Assembly: GCA_963792205.1 (NCBI GenBank)
Contig: CAWBVI010000011.1
Coordinates: forward strand, 1 to 64,000
Length of the DNA stretch: 64,000 bases
Direction of reading: 5' to 3'
Origin: DATDAH01 sp963792205
GTDB lineage: Bacteria; Actinomycetota; Acidimicrobiia; Acidimicrobiales; DATDAH01
This document shows, piece after piece, positions 28,839-38,612 of the stretch. The notes below the pieces were generated by a model. It worked only from the letters and a program-made list of their open reading frames with translations. It was not told the origin of the DNA and did no database searches. Each line of letters starts with the position of its first letter. Within the stretch, counting starts at the first letter, position 1. The translations under genes were made by a program, and so were the position numbers.

Positions 28839-29288
28839 ATGGCCGGGAAGTCGAAGTACGCGGATCGGATGTCGAGCCACCTCGGCGAGGAGATCGACGC
28901 CGCGTGTCCGATCACCCGTCCCGGAGGCACGACCTCCCAGATCGGCAGCACCGTCGGCGGCGCGGTGGGCGCGGGGTTCTCGGGCCGGGGCAAGGGTGCC
29001 CCGAGCGACGTGGAGCTCGGTCAGTTCGCCTGGCTCGGCCTCGGCGCCGACCGCTTCACGCTGACGAACGCCTCCTTCTCGGGCAAGCCGACCGGCGATC
29101 CGCTGGCCCAGGTCGCGTACGCCGACGTGGCACAGATCGATCTCTCCGACGGCAAGATCACGACCCGGATCGACCTCGACGTCAAGGACGGTCGCCACAT
29201 CGCCTTCGAGATCAAGCGCCAAGGCGCCAACAAGAAGGCCTGCTTGCCGGTCATCGAGCTCCTCCGGGACCGCTGCACCGTCGCCTGA
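28839..29288 (+). CDS. PH-like small protein
   Basis: A 149-residue soluble protein from ATG 28839 (GGAGGG site just before). The middle consists of antiparallel strands (FAWLGLGADRFTLTNASFSG, IDLSDGKITTRIDLDV) ending in a helix, suggesting a bacterial pleckstrin-like fold. A glycine-rich segment lies near residue 30-50. A protein of similar plan is encoded convergently at 29324. Function unknown. Confidence 0.65.
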   Translation: MAGKSKYADRMSSHLGEEIDAACPITRPGGTTSQIGSTVGGAVGAGFSGRGKGAPSDVELGQFAWLGLGADRFTLTNASFSGKPTGDPLAQVAYADVAQIDLSDGKITTRIDLDVKDGRHIAFEIKRQGANKKACLPVIELLRDRCTVA

Positions 29289-29323
29289 TCGACCGCCGCG
29301 ACCGGCCGACCGCGTGCGTTTGG

Positions 29324-29758
29324 TCAGCCCAGGGCGTCCAGCCACTGGGCCAGGGCCTGCACGCCCTGACGTTGGGGCTCACCGCCGCCGAGCCCGCCGA
29401 AGATCCCCTCGCCGTGCATCATCATGAGCTTCCACTTCGTGCCGTCCGTGGTCTCGAGCACCAGCTCCACGGCGGAGTGATCGGCGATCGCGGCCTCGAC
29501 CGACGCCCACCCGCCACCTGCCCCGTCGAGCTTGGCCCCGGCCACCTGCTCGCGGGTGATCGACTGGACCGGTCCGTCGGCCTTGCCCCGCTTGTTCAGG
29601 GGCTGGACGAGCAGGCGTCCAGGCGTCACCCCCATGGCCAGGGAGCGGCCCTTGAAGGCGCTCTGGCGGTGGTTGACGGCGAGGACACCCTGCAGCTCCT
29701 CGCCGGGCGCGAGGGCGGTGGCGAAGAACCCGCGGTAGATGGCATCGAAATCGCCCAC
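29324..29758 (-). CDS. PH-like small protein, convergent to the previous one
   Basis: A 144-residue protein from GTG 29758 (VGDFDAIYRG). Strands such as LQGVLAVNHRQSAFKGRS and MGVTPGRLLVQPLNK are followed by AVELVLETTDGTKWKLM and a C-terminal helix. The plan resembles the product of the gene at 28839: both appear to sense or bind through a single pleckstrin-like domain, though the sequences are not closely similar. Function unknown. Confidence 0.65.
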   Translation of the reverse strand: MGDFDAIYRGFFATALAPGEELQGVLAVNHRQSAFKGRSLAMGVTPGRLLVQPLNKRGKADGPVQSITREQVAGAKLDGAGGGWASVEAAIADHSAVELVLETTDGTKWKLMMMHGEGIFGGLGGGEPQRQGVQALAQWLDALG

Positions 29759-29835
29759 GGCGCCTGATCGTAGGACGGGACGGCGTCCGCTGCGGTGGCT
29801 AGCCTCGCCGCGACCGAGCCACCAGGGAGCGTGCC

Positions 29836-30297
29836 ATGGCCGACACCTACACGGTCGAGCGGAGGGCCACGATCGCCGCTGCACCGGAGCGCGTGTTCGC
29901 CGAGCTGGCGGACTTCCACCAGTGGGTCCACTGGTCGCCGTGGGAGGATCTCGACCCCGAGTTGAAGCGGAGCTACAGCGGACCGGAGTCTGGGGTCGGG
30001 TCCGAGTACGCCTGGGAGGGCAACCGCAAGGCCGGTGCCGGGCACATGCTCATCACCGAGGCCAACGCGCCGAACCACCTCCAGATCGACCTGGCCTTCC
30101 TGAAGCCGTTCAAGTCCAGCAGCACCACGACCTTCACCCTCGAGCCCGCCGGTGACGGCACTGAAGTGAGATGGACGATGGTCGGCCCCAAGACCTTCAT
30201 GACCAAGGTCATGGGCATCTTCACCAGCATGGACAAGATGATCGGCAAGGACTTCGAGAAGGGCCTCGACCGACTCGACGCGCACGTCACGGCCTGA
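29836..30297 (+). CDS. SRPBCC-family protein (polyketide cyclase-like)
   Basis: A 153-residue protein with the START/Bet v1-type helix-grip fold. It begins YTVERRATIAAAPERVFAEL with FHQWVHWSPWE, has strands ending in TTTFTLEPAGDGTEVRWTM, and a long C-terminal helix. Actinobacterial homologues usually bind a hydrophobic ligand; many are named polyketide cyclase without evidence of that activity. ATG 29836 follows a GGGAG site. Confidence 0.8.
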   Translation: MADTYTVERRATIAAAPERVFAELADFHQWVHWSPWEDLDPELKRSYSGPESGVGSEYAWEGNRKAGAGHMLITEANAPNHLQIDLAFLKPFKSSSTTTFTLEPAGDGTEVRWTMVGPKTFMTKVMGIFTSMDKMIGKDFEKGLDRLDAHVTA

Positions 30298-30309
30298 TCG
30301 GCCCCACGG

Positions 30310-31281
30310 TCAACCGACCTGGCGGCGCACCTCAGGGATGACCTGCTCGGCGAAGAGCCGCATCGACTCGGTCTCCGGGTAGTCGCTGCACCAGGGGTAG
30401 AAGCCGGTGCAACCGAGCTCGACGTAGGCCAGCACCTTCTCCGCCACCTGCTCGGGCGTCCCGACGAGGTTGCCCGCGGACCACGACTCGAAGGGCTCGC
30501 CCACGAAGGACCGGGTGCCGCCGTCGAGGATCTCCTGCTCGTCCTCCCGGATGAAGACCTCGGGTGACCAGGTCTTCTGGATCTCGGCGTAGTCGCGGCC
30601 CACGTCGGTGCAGTGGCCCTGCAGGACCTCGCACTTGTGGGTGAACTCGTCCGGCTTGCCTCCGAAGTTCGAGGCGTCGGCCAGCCGGGCCACGACCCGG
30701 AGGGTGAGCTGCTCGCCGCCGCCACCGATCAGGACCTGCGGCCGAGGCGACTGCAGCGGCTTGGGGTCGCACTGCGCGCCCTCGAGCGTGAAGTGGCGGC
30801 CCTCGTAGCTGACGTCAGGCTCGGACCACAGGGCCGTGACGATCTCCACGGTCTCGCGCAGCACCCGGATGCGCTCGGCGGCGGAGAGGAACTCGTAGCC
30901 GTAGCCCGTGAACTCGTGCTGGTACCACCCCGCCCCGATGCCCCAGATGAGGCGGCCGCCGGAGATGACGTCGAGGTTGGAGGTGATCTTGGCCAGCAAC
31001 CCGGGGTTCCGGTACGGCGAGCAGCCGACCATCTGGCCGAGCTTGATCCGCTCGGTCCGCTGGGAGATCGCCGCCAGGGTCGTCCAGCACTCGAACATCG
31101 TCTCGTGGGCGGGCACGGGGACGTTGTGGAAGTGGTCGTAGGTCCAGAGCGAGTCGTAGCCCAGCGCCTCGGCCAGCTCGGCCACCTCGACGGCCTTCTG
31201 CCACTTGGCCTGCGGGTCGGCGATGGTGCTCAGCTCCATCTTCCAGCCCTGCGGGACGAACACGCCGAAGGTCAGGTCCAT
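30310..31281 (-). CDS. F420-dependent LLM-class oxidoreductase
   Basis: A 323-residue TIM-barrel flavin-type oxidoreductase of the luciferase-like family, F420-using branch. Marks: TFGVFVPQGWKMEL, SLWTYDHFHNVP, LGQMVGCSPYRNPGLLAKI, SGGRLIWGIGAGW and VLIGGGGEQLTLRVVARLAD. The deazaflavin F420 is common in actinobacteria. It is the last of three closely spaced genes with a PhzF protein and a cupin. The substrate is not predictable. Confidence 0.9.
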   Translation of the reverse strand: MDLTFGVFVPQGWKMELSTIADPQAKWQKAVEVAELAEALGYDSLWTYDHFHNVPVPAHETMFECWTTLAAISQRTERIKLGQMVGCSPYRNPGLLAKITSNLDVISGGRLIWGIGAGWYQHEFTGYGYEFLSAAERIRVLRETVEIVTALWSEPDVSYEGRHFTLEGAQCDPKPLQSPRPQVLIGGGGEQLTLRVVARLADASNFGGKPDEFTHKCEVLQGHCTDVGRDYAEIQKTWSPEVFIREDEQEILDGGTRSFVGEPFESWSAGNLVGTPEQVAEKVLAYVELGCTGFYPWCSDYPETESMRLFAEQVIPEVRRQVG

Positions 31282-31293
31282 GACGAGAGTCTG

Positions 31294-32124
31294 TCAGCGG
31301 TCGAGCTGACCGGACACCACGGTGAGGGTGTCGCCGCCGACCCACACCGACCCGTCGTCGGCCTGGGTGATGTGGACCCGGCCGGCGCGGCCGAGGACGG
31401 TGCCCTGCGCGGCCATGTAGGGCGCGATGAGGCGGCCCGACCCGAGGAGCCACTGGGCCAGCGAGGCGTTCAGGCTGCCCGTCACCGGGTCTTCGACGAG
31501 CGCACCGTCCTTCGGGAAGAAGGCGCGCACCTCGATGGCCTGCGGTGCGCCCTCCGGGTGGAGGCCCACCACGCCGAGGTCCAGGTCGGTGAAGCGGGGC
31601 CGGGCGGCCAGGACGGCGTCCGCATCGGCCAGCAGGGCCGCGACCCAGCCCGGCCCGTTGTCGACCCACTCGACGGCCTGGATCTCGTCGGCGCTGAGCC
31701 CGAGGACGTCGACGACCTCGGCCACCGTGTCGTCGTCGGCGGGGCCGCCGCGGACGAGGTCGGGTGCGGCGAAGGCCAGCCGGCCGTCGACCCGGGCCAG
31801 CCGCACCAAGCCGACGCCGCACTCCTGGGTGATGGTGTCGGCGTCCGCCGGTGCGCCACCGGCCTCCAGCCAGGCGTGGGCCGTGCCCAGGGTCGGGTGA
31901 CCGGCGAACGGCAGCTCGGCCACCGGCGTGAAGATGCGGACCCGGTAGTCCGCGCCCGGGTCGTCGGGGGGCAGCACGAACGTGGTCTCCGACAGGTTCG
32001 TCCAATGGGCGATGCGCTGCATGTCGCCGGTGTCCAGGCCGTCGGCGTCGAACACGACGGCGACGGGGTTGCCGAAGAACGGTACGGCGGTGAACACGTC
32101 GACCTGGGCGAAGCGATGGCGCAT
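31294..32124 (-). CDS. PhzF-family isomerase-like protein
   Basis: A 276-residue member of the PhzF/diaminopimelate-epimerase fold family. It starts FAQVDVFTAVPFFGNPVAVV and has NLSETTFVLPP (with the family's catalytic Glu), ELPFAGHPTLGTAHAWL and EDPVTGSLNASLAQWLL. PhzF itself isomerises a phenazine precursor, but no other phenazine genes are here, so a different substrate is likely. Twelve bases separate it from the F420 oxidoreductase. Confidence 0.85.
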   Translation of the reverse strand: MRHRFAQVDVFTAVPFFGNPVAVVFDADGLDTGDMQRIAHWTNLSETTFVLPPDDPGADYRVRIFTPVAELPFAGHPTLGTAHAWLEAGGAPADADTITQECGVGLVRLARVDGRLAFAAPDLVRGGPADDDTVAEVVDVLGLSADEIQAVEWVDNGPGWVAALLADADAVLAARPRFTDLDLGVVGLHPEGAPQAIEVRAFFPKDGALVEDPVTGSLNASLAQWLLGSGRLIAPYMAAQGTVLGRAGRVHITQADDGSVWVGGDTLTVVSGQLDR

Positions 32125-32141
32125 GCCGGGACCCCGGGCTG

Positions 32142-32531
32142 TCACCCGTCGCGGTGGACGAGATCGGGGCTGAAGGCGGGAACACAGACGGCGACGTACC
32201 GGGCCCCTTCGGCCCCGGGCGAGGAGTAGCGCACCCACTCGCCGGCGCGGGTGAGGACGGCCTGCCCCGCGGCCACGGCGAGGGTGCTGCCGTCCTCGGA
32301 CTCGACCCGGACCTCGCCCTCGAGGACCAGCGTCACCTCGTCGAAGTCGGGGCGCTGTCCGGGCTCCGCCCACCCAGACGGGCTGGTCATCACGGCGACC
32401 GACACCGCCTCCGTTCGGCTGTTCAGCCGCCCGATGTACTCGTCGATCCGCTTGGGCGGGTTCCCGGCCGCCGGGACGGTCGTGGGCGAGGCGATCAGCT
32501 CGGGCACCCGGGGATCCTGCCAGAGCGGCAA
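32142..32531 (-). CDS. Cupin-domain protein
   Basis: A 129-residue single-cupin protein. The barrel strands include PDFDEVTLVLEGEVRVESED and AAGQAVLTRAGEWVRYSSPG. The first motif has Glu in place of the usual His-x-His pair, so metal binding is doubtful. It is first in the cupin/PhzF/F420-oxidoreductase operon (17 bases to the next gene). Confidence 0.75.
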   Translation of the reverse strand: MPLWQDPRVPELIASPTTVPAAGNPPKRIDEYIGRLNSRTEAVSVAVMTSPSGWAEPGQRPDFDEVTLVLEGEVRVESEDGSTLAVAAGQAVLTRAGEWVRYSSPGAEGARYVAVCVPAFSPDLVHRDG

Positions 32532-32666
32532 CGTGTCAGTTGCGTGAAAATCGCTTGCCCCGCCTCCACTCGCGCGTCAACACACTGCTACGTTGCGCGC
32601 GGACAGGGGACACCTGGTGTACACCCCGGTCCGCATCACATCCGACGAGATAGGGAGAGTGTCTCG

Positions 32667-34372
32667 GTGACTCTGAAGAGATCGGTAGGCCGTCTGGTCG
32701 CCATTCTCCTCGCCTTCATGCTCGTCGCCGCCGCGTGTGGCGGCGACGACGACGGAGGCAGTGACGAGAGCGGCAGCGGTGAAGAGAGGCGGCGAGGACG
32801 TCGCGACCCAGCCCGGCGGTGAGTTCGTCGACCTGGGCACCTTCGTCGGCGACCCGCCGGAGCACATCGACCCGGCGTTGAACACCACGCGTCGACGCCT
32901 ACCAGGTGGTCAACGCCCTCTACGACGGGCTCACCGACATCGATGCCACCGATCCGGAGAACCCGGTCATCGTCCCCCACGTGGCCGAGTCCTACGAGTC
33001 CAACGAGGACGCCACCGTGTGGACGTTCACGATCCGGGAGGACCATGTTCTTCTCCGACGGCGAGCAGGTCCTGCCCAGCTCGTTCGTGCGGGCGTGGGA
33101 GCGGGCGTCCGATCCGGACTTCGCCGGTGACTACAGCTACCTCATGGGCTTCATCGAAGGTGGCTCCGAGAAGCTCGAGGGCACGGCCGACACCCTCGTC
33201 GGGTGTCGTGGCCGACGACGAGGCCATGACCCTCGAGGTCACCCTGTCGGCGCCGTACTCGAACTTCGACGCCGTGGCCGGGTTCCAGCTGTTCATGCCC
33301 ATGCCGGCGAGCCGTCGACGAGCTGCACCGACCAGACCGACTGGGAGAACGGGATCATGATCGGCAACGGTCCCTACGCCATGGAGTCCGCCCGCACCGA
33401 CGAGGAGATCGTCCTCGTTCGCAACGACGAGTGGTCCGGTGACTACAACGGTCGACACCTGGGACGACCGCCTCGAGCGCATCACCTTCCGGGTGACCGC
33501 CGACCCCGACACCTCGTACAACTCGTTCGAGGCCGGGGAGGGCGACAACGCCAACATCCCGCCGGCCCGGAGCGACCGAGGCCGCAGGAGAACTACGGCA
33601 CCACGCTGGACGTGGCGATCCTGGGGTCGTACCACTACGACTTCAACGACCGCAGCCCCTTGGTCGGCGGCGAGGAGAACCTGCTGTTCCGGCAGGCCAT
33701 CTCGCAGGCCATCGACCGCGAGGAGATCAACCAGGCGGTCTACGACGGCAGCCGGACCACGGCCACGGGTGTCACGCCTCGCGGCATCCCCGGCTTCGCC
33801 GAGGGCATCTGCGACTACTGCGCCTACGACGCCGAAGCGGCCCAGGCCGTCGTTCGACGAGTGGACCGCAGCGGGCAACGAGCAGAGCGAGCCCCTGCCG
33901 ATCCAGTTCAACCGTGACGCCGGCCACGAGCCGGTCGTGCAGATCGTCATCGACAACCTCGCCGCCATCGGCATCGAGGCCGTCGCCGATCCCCGCGACT
34001 CGGAGACCTACTTCACGGAGATCTCCGAAGGCGAGTGCGTGTTCTGCCGCACCGGCTGGTACGCCGACTACCCGACGTACGACAACTTCATGTACGACCT
34101 GTACCACCAGGACTCCCTCGGTGGGAACAACCACGGGTTCATCAACGACGAGTTCGACGCCCTCGTGGACGAGGCCAAGCAGACCGTCGATGCCGACGAG
34201 CAGGCCAGCCCTCTTCCAGCAGGCCGAGGACATCCTGCTCAACCAGGCCACCGGCATGGTGCCGATCAACTGGTACCGCGGCGACTACGCCTACAACCAG
34301 GAGCGCATCGCCAACTTCCCGCAGACCAACTTCGGTCTGATCATCTGGGAGCAGATCGCCCTGGCGGCCTGA
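32667..34372 (+). CDS. Oligopeptide ABC transporter solute-binding lipoprotein, many frame breaks
   Basis: GTG 32667 begins a lipoprotein signal (VGRLVAILLAFMLVAAAC). The rest is an SBP_bac_5 peptide/nickel-binding protein: DPALNTT, YQVVNALYDGLTDID, NGPYAMESA, LLFRQAISQAIDREEINQAVY and FMYDLYHQDSLGGNN. The protein reads through about eleven +1 frame breaks (near 32.79, 32.89, 33.04, 33.20, 33.31 twice, 33.45, 33.58 twice, 33.85 and 34.21 kb). Removing one base at each restores conserved sequence, for example NGDTWDD at 33.45. It captures peptides for the permeases and ATPases that follow. Confidence 0.8.
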
Positions 34373-34390
34373 TCCCCCGGACGTGAAGGA

Positions 34391-34428
34391 GGGGGTGCTG
34401 CTCGTCCACCCGGACGGGTAGCACCCCC
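34391..34428 (+). terminator. Hairpin between binding-protein and permease genes
   Basis: GGGGGTGCT (34391-34399) pairs perfectly with AGCACCCCC (34420-34428) around a 20-base loop that itself contains a CCACCCGG/ACGGGT element. There is no T tract. In transporter operons such a hairpin after the binding-protein gene often gives partial termination or mRNA stability, so that the binding protein is made in excess. Confidence 0.65.
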
Positions 34429-34471
34429 TTCGCCCTCTCATCCACCACCACGGAGAGGTTCCCGGCCCGTC

Positions 34472-35481
34472 ATGTTGAGCTACACGATCCGGCGGCTGTT
34501 GCTGGTCATCCCGACCGTCTTCTTCGCCCTGTCGTTCCTGTTCCTGCTCTTCTTCGCGCTGCCCGGGGACCCGGCCAACCTCATCGCCGGCGGCGGCAGA
34601 CCGCGCCGTCGACGAGGGGGTCATCGAACGGGTCGAGGAGCGCTACGGCCTCGACGACCCGCTCCACATCCAGTTCAAGGACTACTGGGTCCGGACCGTC
34701 CAGTGGGACCTCGGCGAGTCGTTCGCCGACCGCCGCAGCGTCAACGAGGTCTTCGGCGAGAAGGCGGTGAACAGCCTGCGCCTGGCCTTCTGGGCCGTCC
34801 TCATCGAGATCGTCGTCGGCATCTCGGTCGGCGTGCTGTCGGCCGTGACGGCGGTACTCGATCGCGGACAAGTTGACGACGGTGGGCACGGCCGCGCTCT
34901 CGGCCATCCCCGTCTTCGTCCTGGGCTTCATCCTCCAGTACATGTTCGCGGTCTACCCCAACAAGCACGACTGGCCGGAGTGGGCCCGGCTCCGGACGCA
35001 GGGCCTGGGACCCGACACGTGGGCCTTCTTCTTCATCCCGACGGGGGACCAGTGGCGCTATCTGATCCTGCCCGCGGTCACCCTCGCCTGCGTGTCCACG
35101 GCCCTGGCGGCTCGCATGACCCGCGGGCTCGATGCTCGAGGTCATGCGGGCCGACTACATGCGCACCGCCCGGGCCAAGGGCCTCGGCGAGCGCGACGTG
35201 ATCTACAAGCACGGCCTCCGCAACGCGATGCTGCCCGTCGTCACCCTGATCGGCATCGACTTCGGCACCGTCATCGGCGCCGCGGTGCTGACCGAGACGG
35301 TGTACTCCTGGCCGGGCATCGGCTCGGAGATCGCCAACTCCATCACGGACCGCGACCTGCCGGTCCTGCTCGGGTCTGACCCTCGCCGTGACCATCGCCT
35401 TCTCGTTGATCAACCTGCTGGTCGACCTGTCCTACGCCTACTTCGACCCTCGGATCCGTCTCGGTGAGGAGGCCGACGTGA
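34472..35481 (+). CDS. Oligopeptide ABC transporter permease (DppB/OppB type), frame breaks
   Basis: ATG 34472 (MLSYTIRRLLLVIPTVFFAL). After the usual LPGDPANL the frame moves +1 near 34.60, 34.86, 35.13 and 35.38 kb. Each segment is a clear piece of OppB: EERYGLDDPLHIQFKDYW, DKLTTVGTAALSAIPVFVLG, the EAA-type loop MRADYMRTARAKGL, and TETVYSWPGIGSEI. A fifth shift near 35.45 kb would end it at the TGA 35479-35481, overlapping the next start as GTGA. Six membrane helices form the first half of the channel. Confidence 0.8.
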
Positions 35482-36424
35482 CCGTCTTGGACCCCGCGGC
35501 TCCCCCGGATCCCGAAGGCGAACGACCGATCGGTGGCTTCCAGGGCGCGCTGGTCGGCGCCGAGCAGGCCACCTTCGTCGCCCCTCGGCCCGCTGCGGGC
35601 CGACATCTGGCGCCGCTTCCGTCAGAACAAGCTGGCCATGATCGGCCTGGTGTTCATCATCCTGCTGGTGCTGGTCGCCCTCTTCGCCCCCTGGATCGCC
35701 CCCTACGACTTCGACGAGCGGGAGTCGGGCGCCTTCCGGGAAGGGCCGTCGATGGACCACTGGTTCGGGACCGACATCATCGGTCTCGACGTGTTCTCCC
35801 GGGTGGTCTACGGCGCCCGCATCTCGCTGCGGGTCGGCTTCATCGCCACCTTCATGGGCGGTGGCCATCGGGCTCTTCCTCGGCGCGATCGCCGGCTTCG
35901 CCGGCGGTCGGACCGACAACCTCATCATGCGCATCACCGACGTCTTCCTCGCCATCCCCTACATCATCCTGGCGGTGGCGGTGGCCACGATCTTCGGCCA
36001 GAGCGTCAACTCGGTCATCCTCGTCCTCGGCCTCACCGGCTGGCTCGGCATCTGTCGGATCGTGCGGGCCAGCTTTCTCTCCCTCAGCCGCCTGGAGTAC
36101 GTCGAAGCGGCGCGCGCCCTCGGCTTCAGTCGGTCGCGCATCGTCTTCCGCCACATGCTGCCCAATGCCCTGCAGCCGGTGATCGTCTACGCCACGATCA
36201 CCGTGGGCAGCGTGATCCTCGCCGAGGCGGCCCTCTCGTTCCTGGGGGTCGGGCCGGTCCCGCCCACACCGGCGTGGGGGCTCATGGTGGCCGAGGGCAA
36301 GTCCACCCTCGCCGTCGCGCCGCACATGCTGTTCTTCCCCGGCATGGCCATCTTCCTGACCGTGCTGGCCTTCGTCTTCGTCGGTGACGGCCTCCGCGAC
36401 GCCCTGGATCCGAAGCTCAAGTGA
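35478..36424 (+). CDS. Oligopeptide ABC transporter permease (DppC/OppC type), frame breaks
   Basis: GTG 35478 starts an N-terminal extension of ~45 residues, common in OppC. The frame shifts +1 near 35.58 kb (before LGPLRADIWRRFRQNK) and 35.86 kb (before VAIGLFLGAIAGFAGG). Family marks are WFGTDIIGLDVFSRVVYGAR, EYVEAARALGFSRSRI and AALSFLGVGPVPPTPAWG. Its stop overlaps the start of the first ATPase gene (GTGA). It forms the second half of the channel. Confidence 0.82.
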
Positions 36425-37539
36425 GCTCCGCCAGCGACGTGCTGCTCTCCGTCCGCAACCTCGAGGCCCACTTCGACACGCCGGACGGGGTGGTCCACCC
36501 CATCGACGGGATCTCCTTCGACATCCGCCGCGGTGAGGTCTTCTCGGTGGTCGGCGAGTCCGGGTCGGGCAAGTCGGTCACCGCGCTGGCCATCATGGGC
36601 CTGCTGCCCACGCTCGAGGTCGACGCCGGCGAGATCCTCTGGAAGGGCGAGGACATCCTCCTCGCCGACGAGGAGAAGCGACGTTCGCTCCGGGGTGGCG
36701 AGATCGCCATGATCTTCCAGGACCCGCTGTCGGCCCTGAACCCGGTGCACAAGGTCGGTCGCCAGATCTCCGAGATGGTGCTGCTCCATCAGGACGTGCC
36801 CAAGCGGCTGGCGGCCGAGAAGGCCGTCGAGATGCTCGACCTCGTCGGCATCCCCGAACCGGCCAAGCGGGCCGAGATGTACCCCCACGAGTTCTCCGGC
36901 GGCATGCGCCAACGGGCCATGATCGCCATGGCCATCGCCAACAAGCCGGACCTGCTGATCGCCGACGAGCCGACGACGGCCCTGGACGTGACGGTGCAGG
37001 CCCAGGTGCTCCAGGTCCTCGTCGACATCAAGGACGAGATCGACTCGGCCATCATGCTCATCACCCACGACCTGGGAGTCGTGGCGGGTCTGGCCGACCA
37101 CGTGATGGTGATGTACGCCGGCCGCCAGGCCGAGGTCGGGACGACCGACGACATCTTCTACGAGAGCCGCCACCCCTACACCCTCGGGCTCCTGGCCAGC
37201 ATGCCCCGGCTGGACGACGCCGGCGACGAGCCACTCCTGCCGATCGTCGGGTCGCCGCCGTCGCTCATCCACCGCCCCAGCGGCTGCGCCTTCCACCCGC
37301 GGTGCCGCTTCGCCCGCGTGCCGGGCGTGTGCAACGAGGTCGTGCCCGAGCTGATGCCCGTCCATCCCAAGCACTTCGCGGCCTGTCACTTCTCCGAGGA
37401 GCTGGTCGACATCACGGTGGAGTCGCTGCGCTCCAAGGCGACCGAAGAGGACCTCTTGGGTGAGGACGACTTCCTCACCGTCGAGAACCTGCTCGAGGAA
37501 GAACTCGCGGCGGAGGAAGCCGCCGTGGAGCCCTCGTGA
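36421..37539 (+). CDS. Oligopeptide ABC transporter ATPase (DppD/OppD type)
   Basis: A 372-residue ATPase from GTG 36421. Walker A is GESGSGKSVT, the signature EFSGGMRQRAMIAMA, and Walker B LLIADEPTTALDV. The C-terminal oligo-peptide-transporter region has GCAFHPRCRFARVPGVC, whose cysteines bind an iron-sulfur cluster in some homologues, followed by an acidic tail of ~45 residues longer than usual. No frame break is seen, unlike the two permease genes upstream. Confidence 0.92.
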   Translation: MSSASDVLLSVRNLEAHFDTPDGVVHPIDGISFDIRRGEVFSVVGESGSGKSVTALAIMGLLPTLEVDAGEILWKGEDILLADEEKRRSLRGGEIAMIFQDPLSALNPVHKVGRQISEMVLLHQDVPKRLAAEKAVEMLDLVGIPEPAKRAEMYPHEFSGGMRQRAMIAMAIANKPDLLIADEPTTALDVTVQAQVLQVLVDIKDEIDSAIMLITHDLGVVAGLADHVMVMYAGRQAEVGTTDDIFYESRHPYTLGLLASMPRLDDAGDEPLLPIVGSPPSLIHRPSGCAFHPRCRFARVPGVCNEVVPELMPVHPKHFAACHFSEELVDITVESLRSKATEEDLLGEDDFLTVENLLEEELAAEEAAVEPS

Positions 37540-38600
37540 CCTTCACGGAGGTGACCCGGGAGCCCGTCGGCGCGGAGGGAGGCGAGCCGCTTCTCGTCGC
37601 CCGCGACCTGGTCAAGGACTTCCCCATCCGCGGCGGCGTGTTCGCCCGGACCAAGGCCTACGTGTCGGCCGTCGCCGGCGTCTCCCTGGAGGTGAACCGG
37701 GGCGAGACCCTCGGGCTGGTGGGCGAGTCGGGCTGTGGCAAGTCGACCACCGGCCGGCTCCTGCTCCACCTCCTCCGCCCGACGTCGGGTGAGGTCACGT
37801 TCGACGGTCTGCGCCTCGACGACCTGCGGGGCAAGAAGCTGGGCGAGGCCCGCCGGCGCTTCCAGATCGTCTTCCAGGACCCGTACTCGGCCCTGAACCC
37901 GCGGATGACCGTGGGGACGATCCTGGCCGAGCCGCTGAAGGTCCACCACCACTGGAAGTCGGCCAAGCGCCAGGAGCGGGTGGCGGAGCTCCTCGAGATC
38001 GTCGGGCTGTCACCGGAGCACGGCAACCGCTTCCCGCACGAGTTCTCCGGGGGTCAGCGCCAGCGGGTGGGCATCGCCCGGGCGCTGGCGCTGGATCCGG
38101 AGCTCATCGTCCTCGACGAGCCGGTCTCCGCTCTCGACGTCTCGATCCAGGCCGGCGTGGTCAACCTCCTGCGCAAGCTGCAGGAGGACCTCGGGCTGGC
38201 GTACGTCTTCATCGCCCACGATCTCTCGGTCATCCGCCACATCTCCCATCGGGTGGCGGTGATGTACCTCGGCAAGCTCGTGGAGGTGGCCGACCACGCC
38301 ACGCTGTACGAGCGGGCGGTCCACCCCTACACGCAGGCCCTGCTATCGGCCGTGCCCCTCCCGGACCCGGCCGAGGAGCGCCAACGCCGTCGCATCATCC
38401 TGCAGGGCGACGTCCCCAGCCCGGCCGATCCACCCTCGGGCTGCCGGTTCCGGACCCGCTGCTGGCGCCGGGCCGAGCTCGAAGCCATGGGCGAGGACGT
38501 GTCGGCCTGCAGCGAGCAGGAGCCGCCACTCGACTCGATCGAGACCGGGCACGAGGTGGCCTGTCACTTCCCGGCGCCGGTCCGCAGCGTCATCGCCTGA
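37536..38600 (+). CDS. Oligopeptide ABC transporter ATPase (DppF/OppF type)
   Basis: A 354-residue ATPase from GTG 37536, overlapping the previous stop. Walker A GESGCGKSTT, signature EFSGGQRQRVGIARAL, Walker B LIVLDEPVSALDVS, and a C-terminal GCRFRTRC cysteine motif. Together with the preceding four genes it completes a peptide importer. The convergent DUF3152 gene begins 12 bases after its stop. Confidence 0.92.
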   Translation: MTFTEVTREPVGAEGGEPLLVARDLVKDFPIRGGVFARTKAYVSAVAGVSLEVNRGETLGLVGESGCGKSTTGRLLLHLLRPTSGEVTFDGLRLDDLRGKKLGEARRRFQIVFQDPYSALNPRMTVGTILAEPLKVHHHWKSAKRQERVAELLEIVGLSPEHGNRFPHEFSGGQRQRVGIARALALDPELIVLDEPVSALDVSIQAGVVNLLRKLQEDLGLAYVFIAHDLSVIRHISHRVAVMYLGKLVEVADHATLYERAVHPYTQALLSAVPLPDPAEERQRRRIILQGDVPSPADPPSGCRFRTRCWRRAELEAMGEDVSACSEQEPPLDSIETGHEVACHFPAPVRSVIA

Positions 38601-38612
38601 ACCGGCTCGGCG

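Noticed and set aside
31294..32124. Phenazine biosynthesis cluster from the PhzF-like gene.
   Set aside because: No other phz genes; PhzF-family proteins are widespread with other roles.
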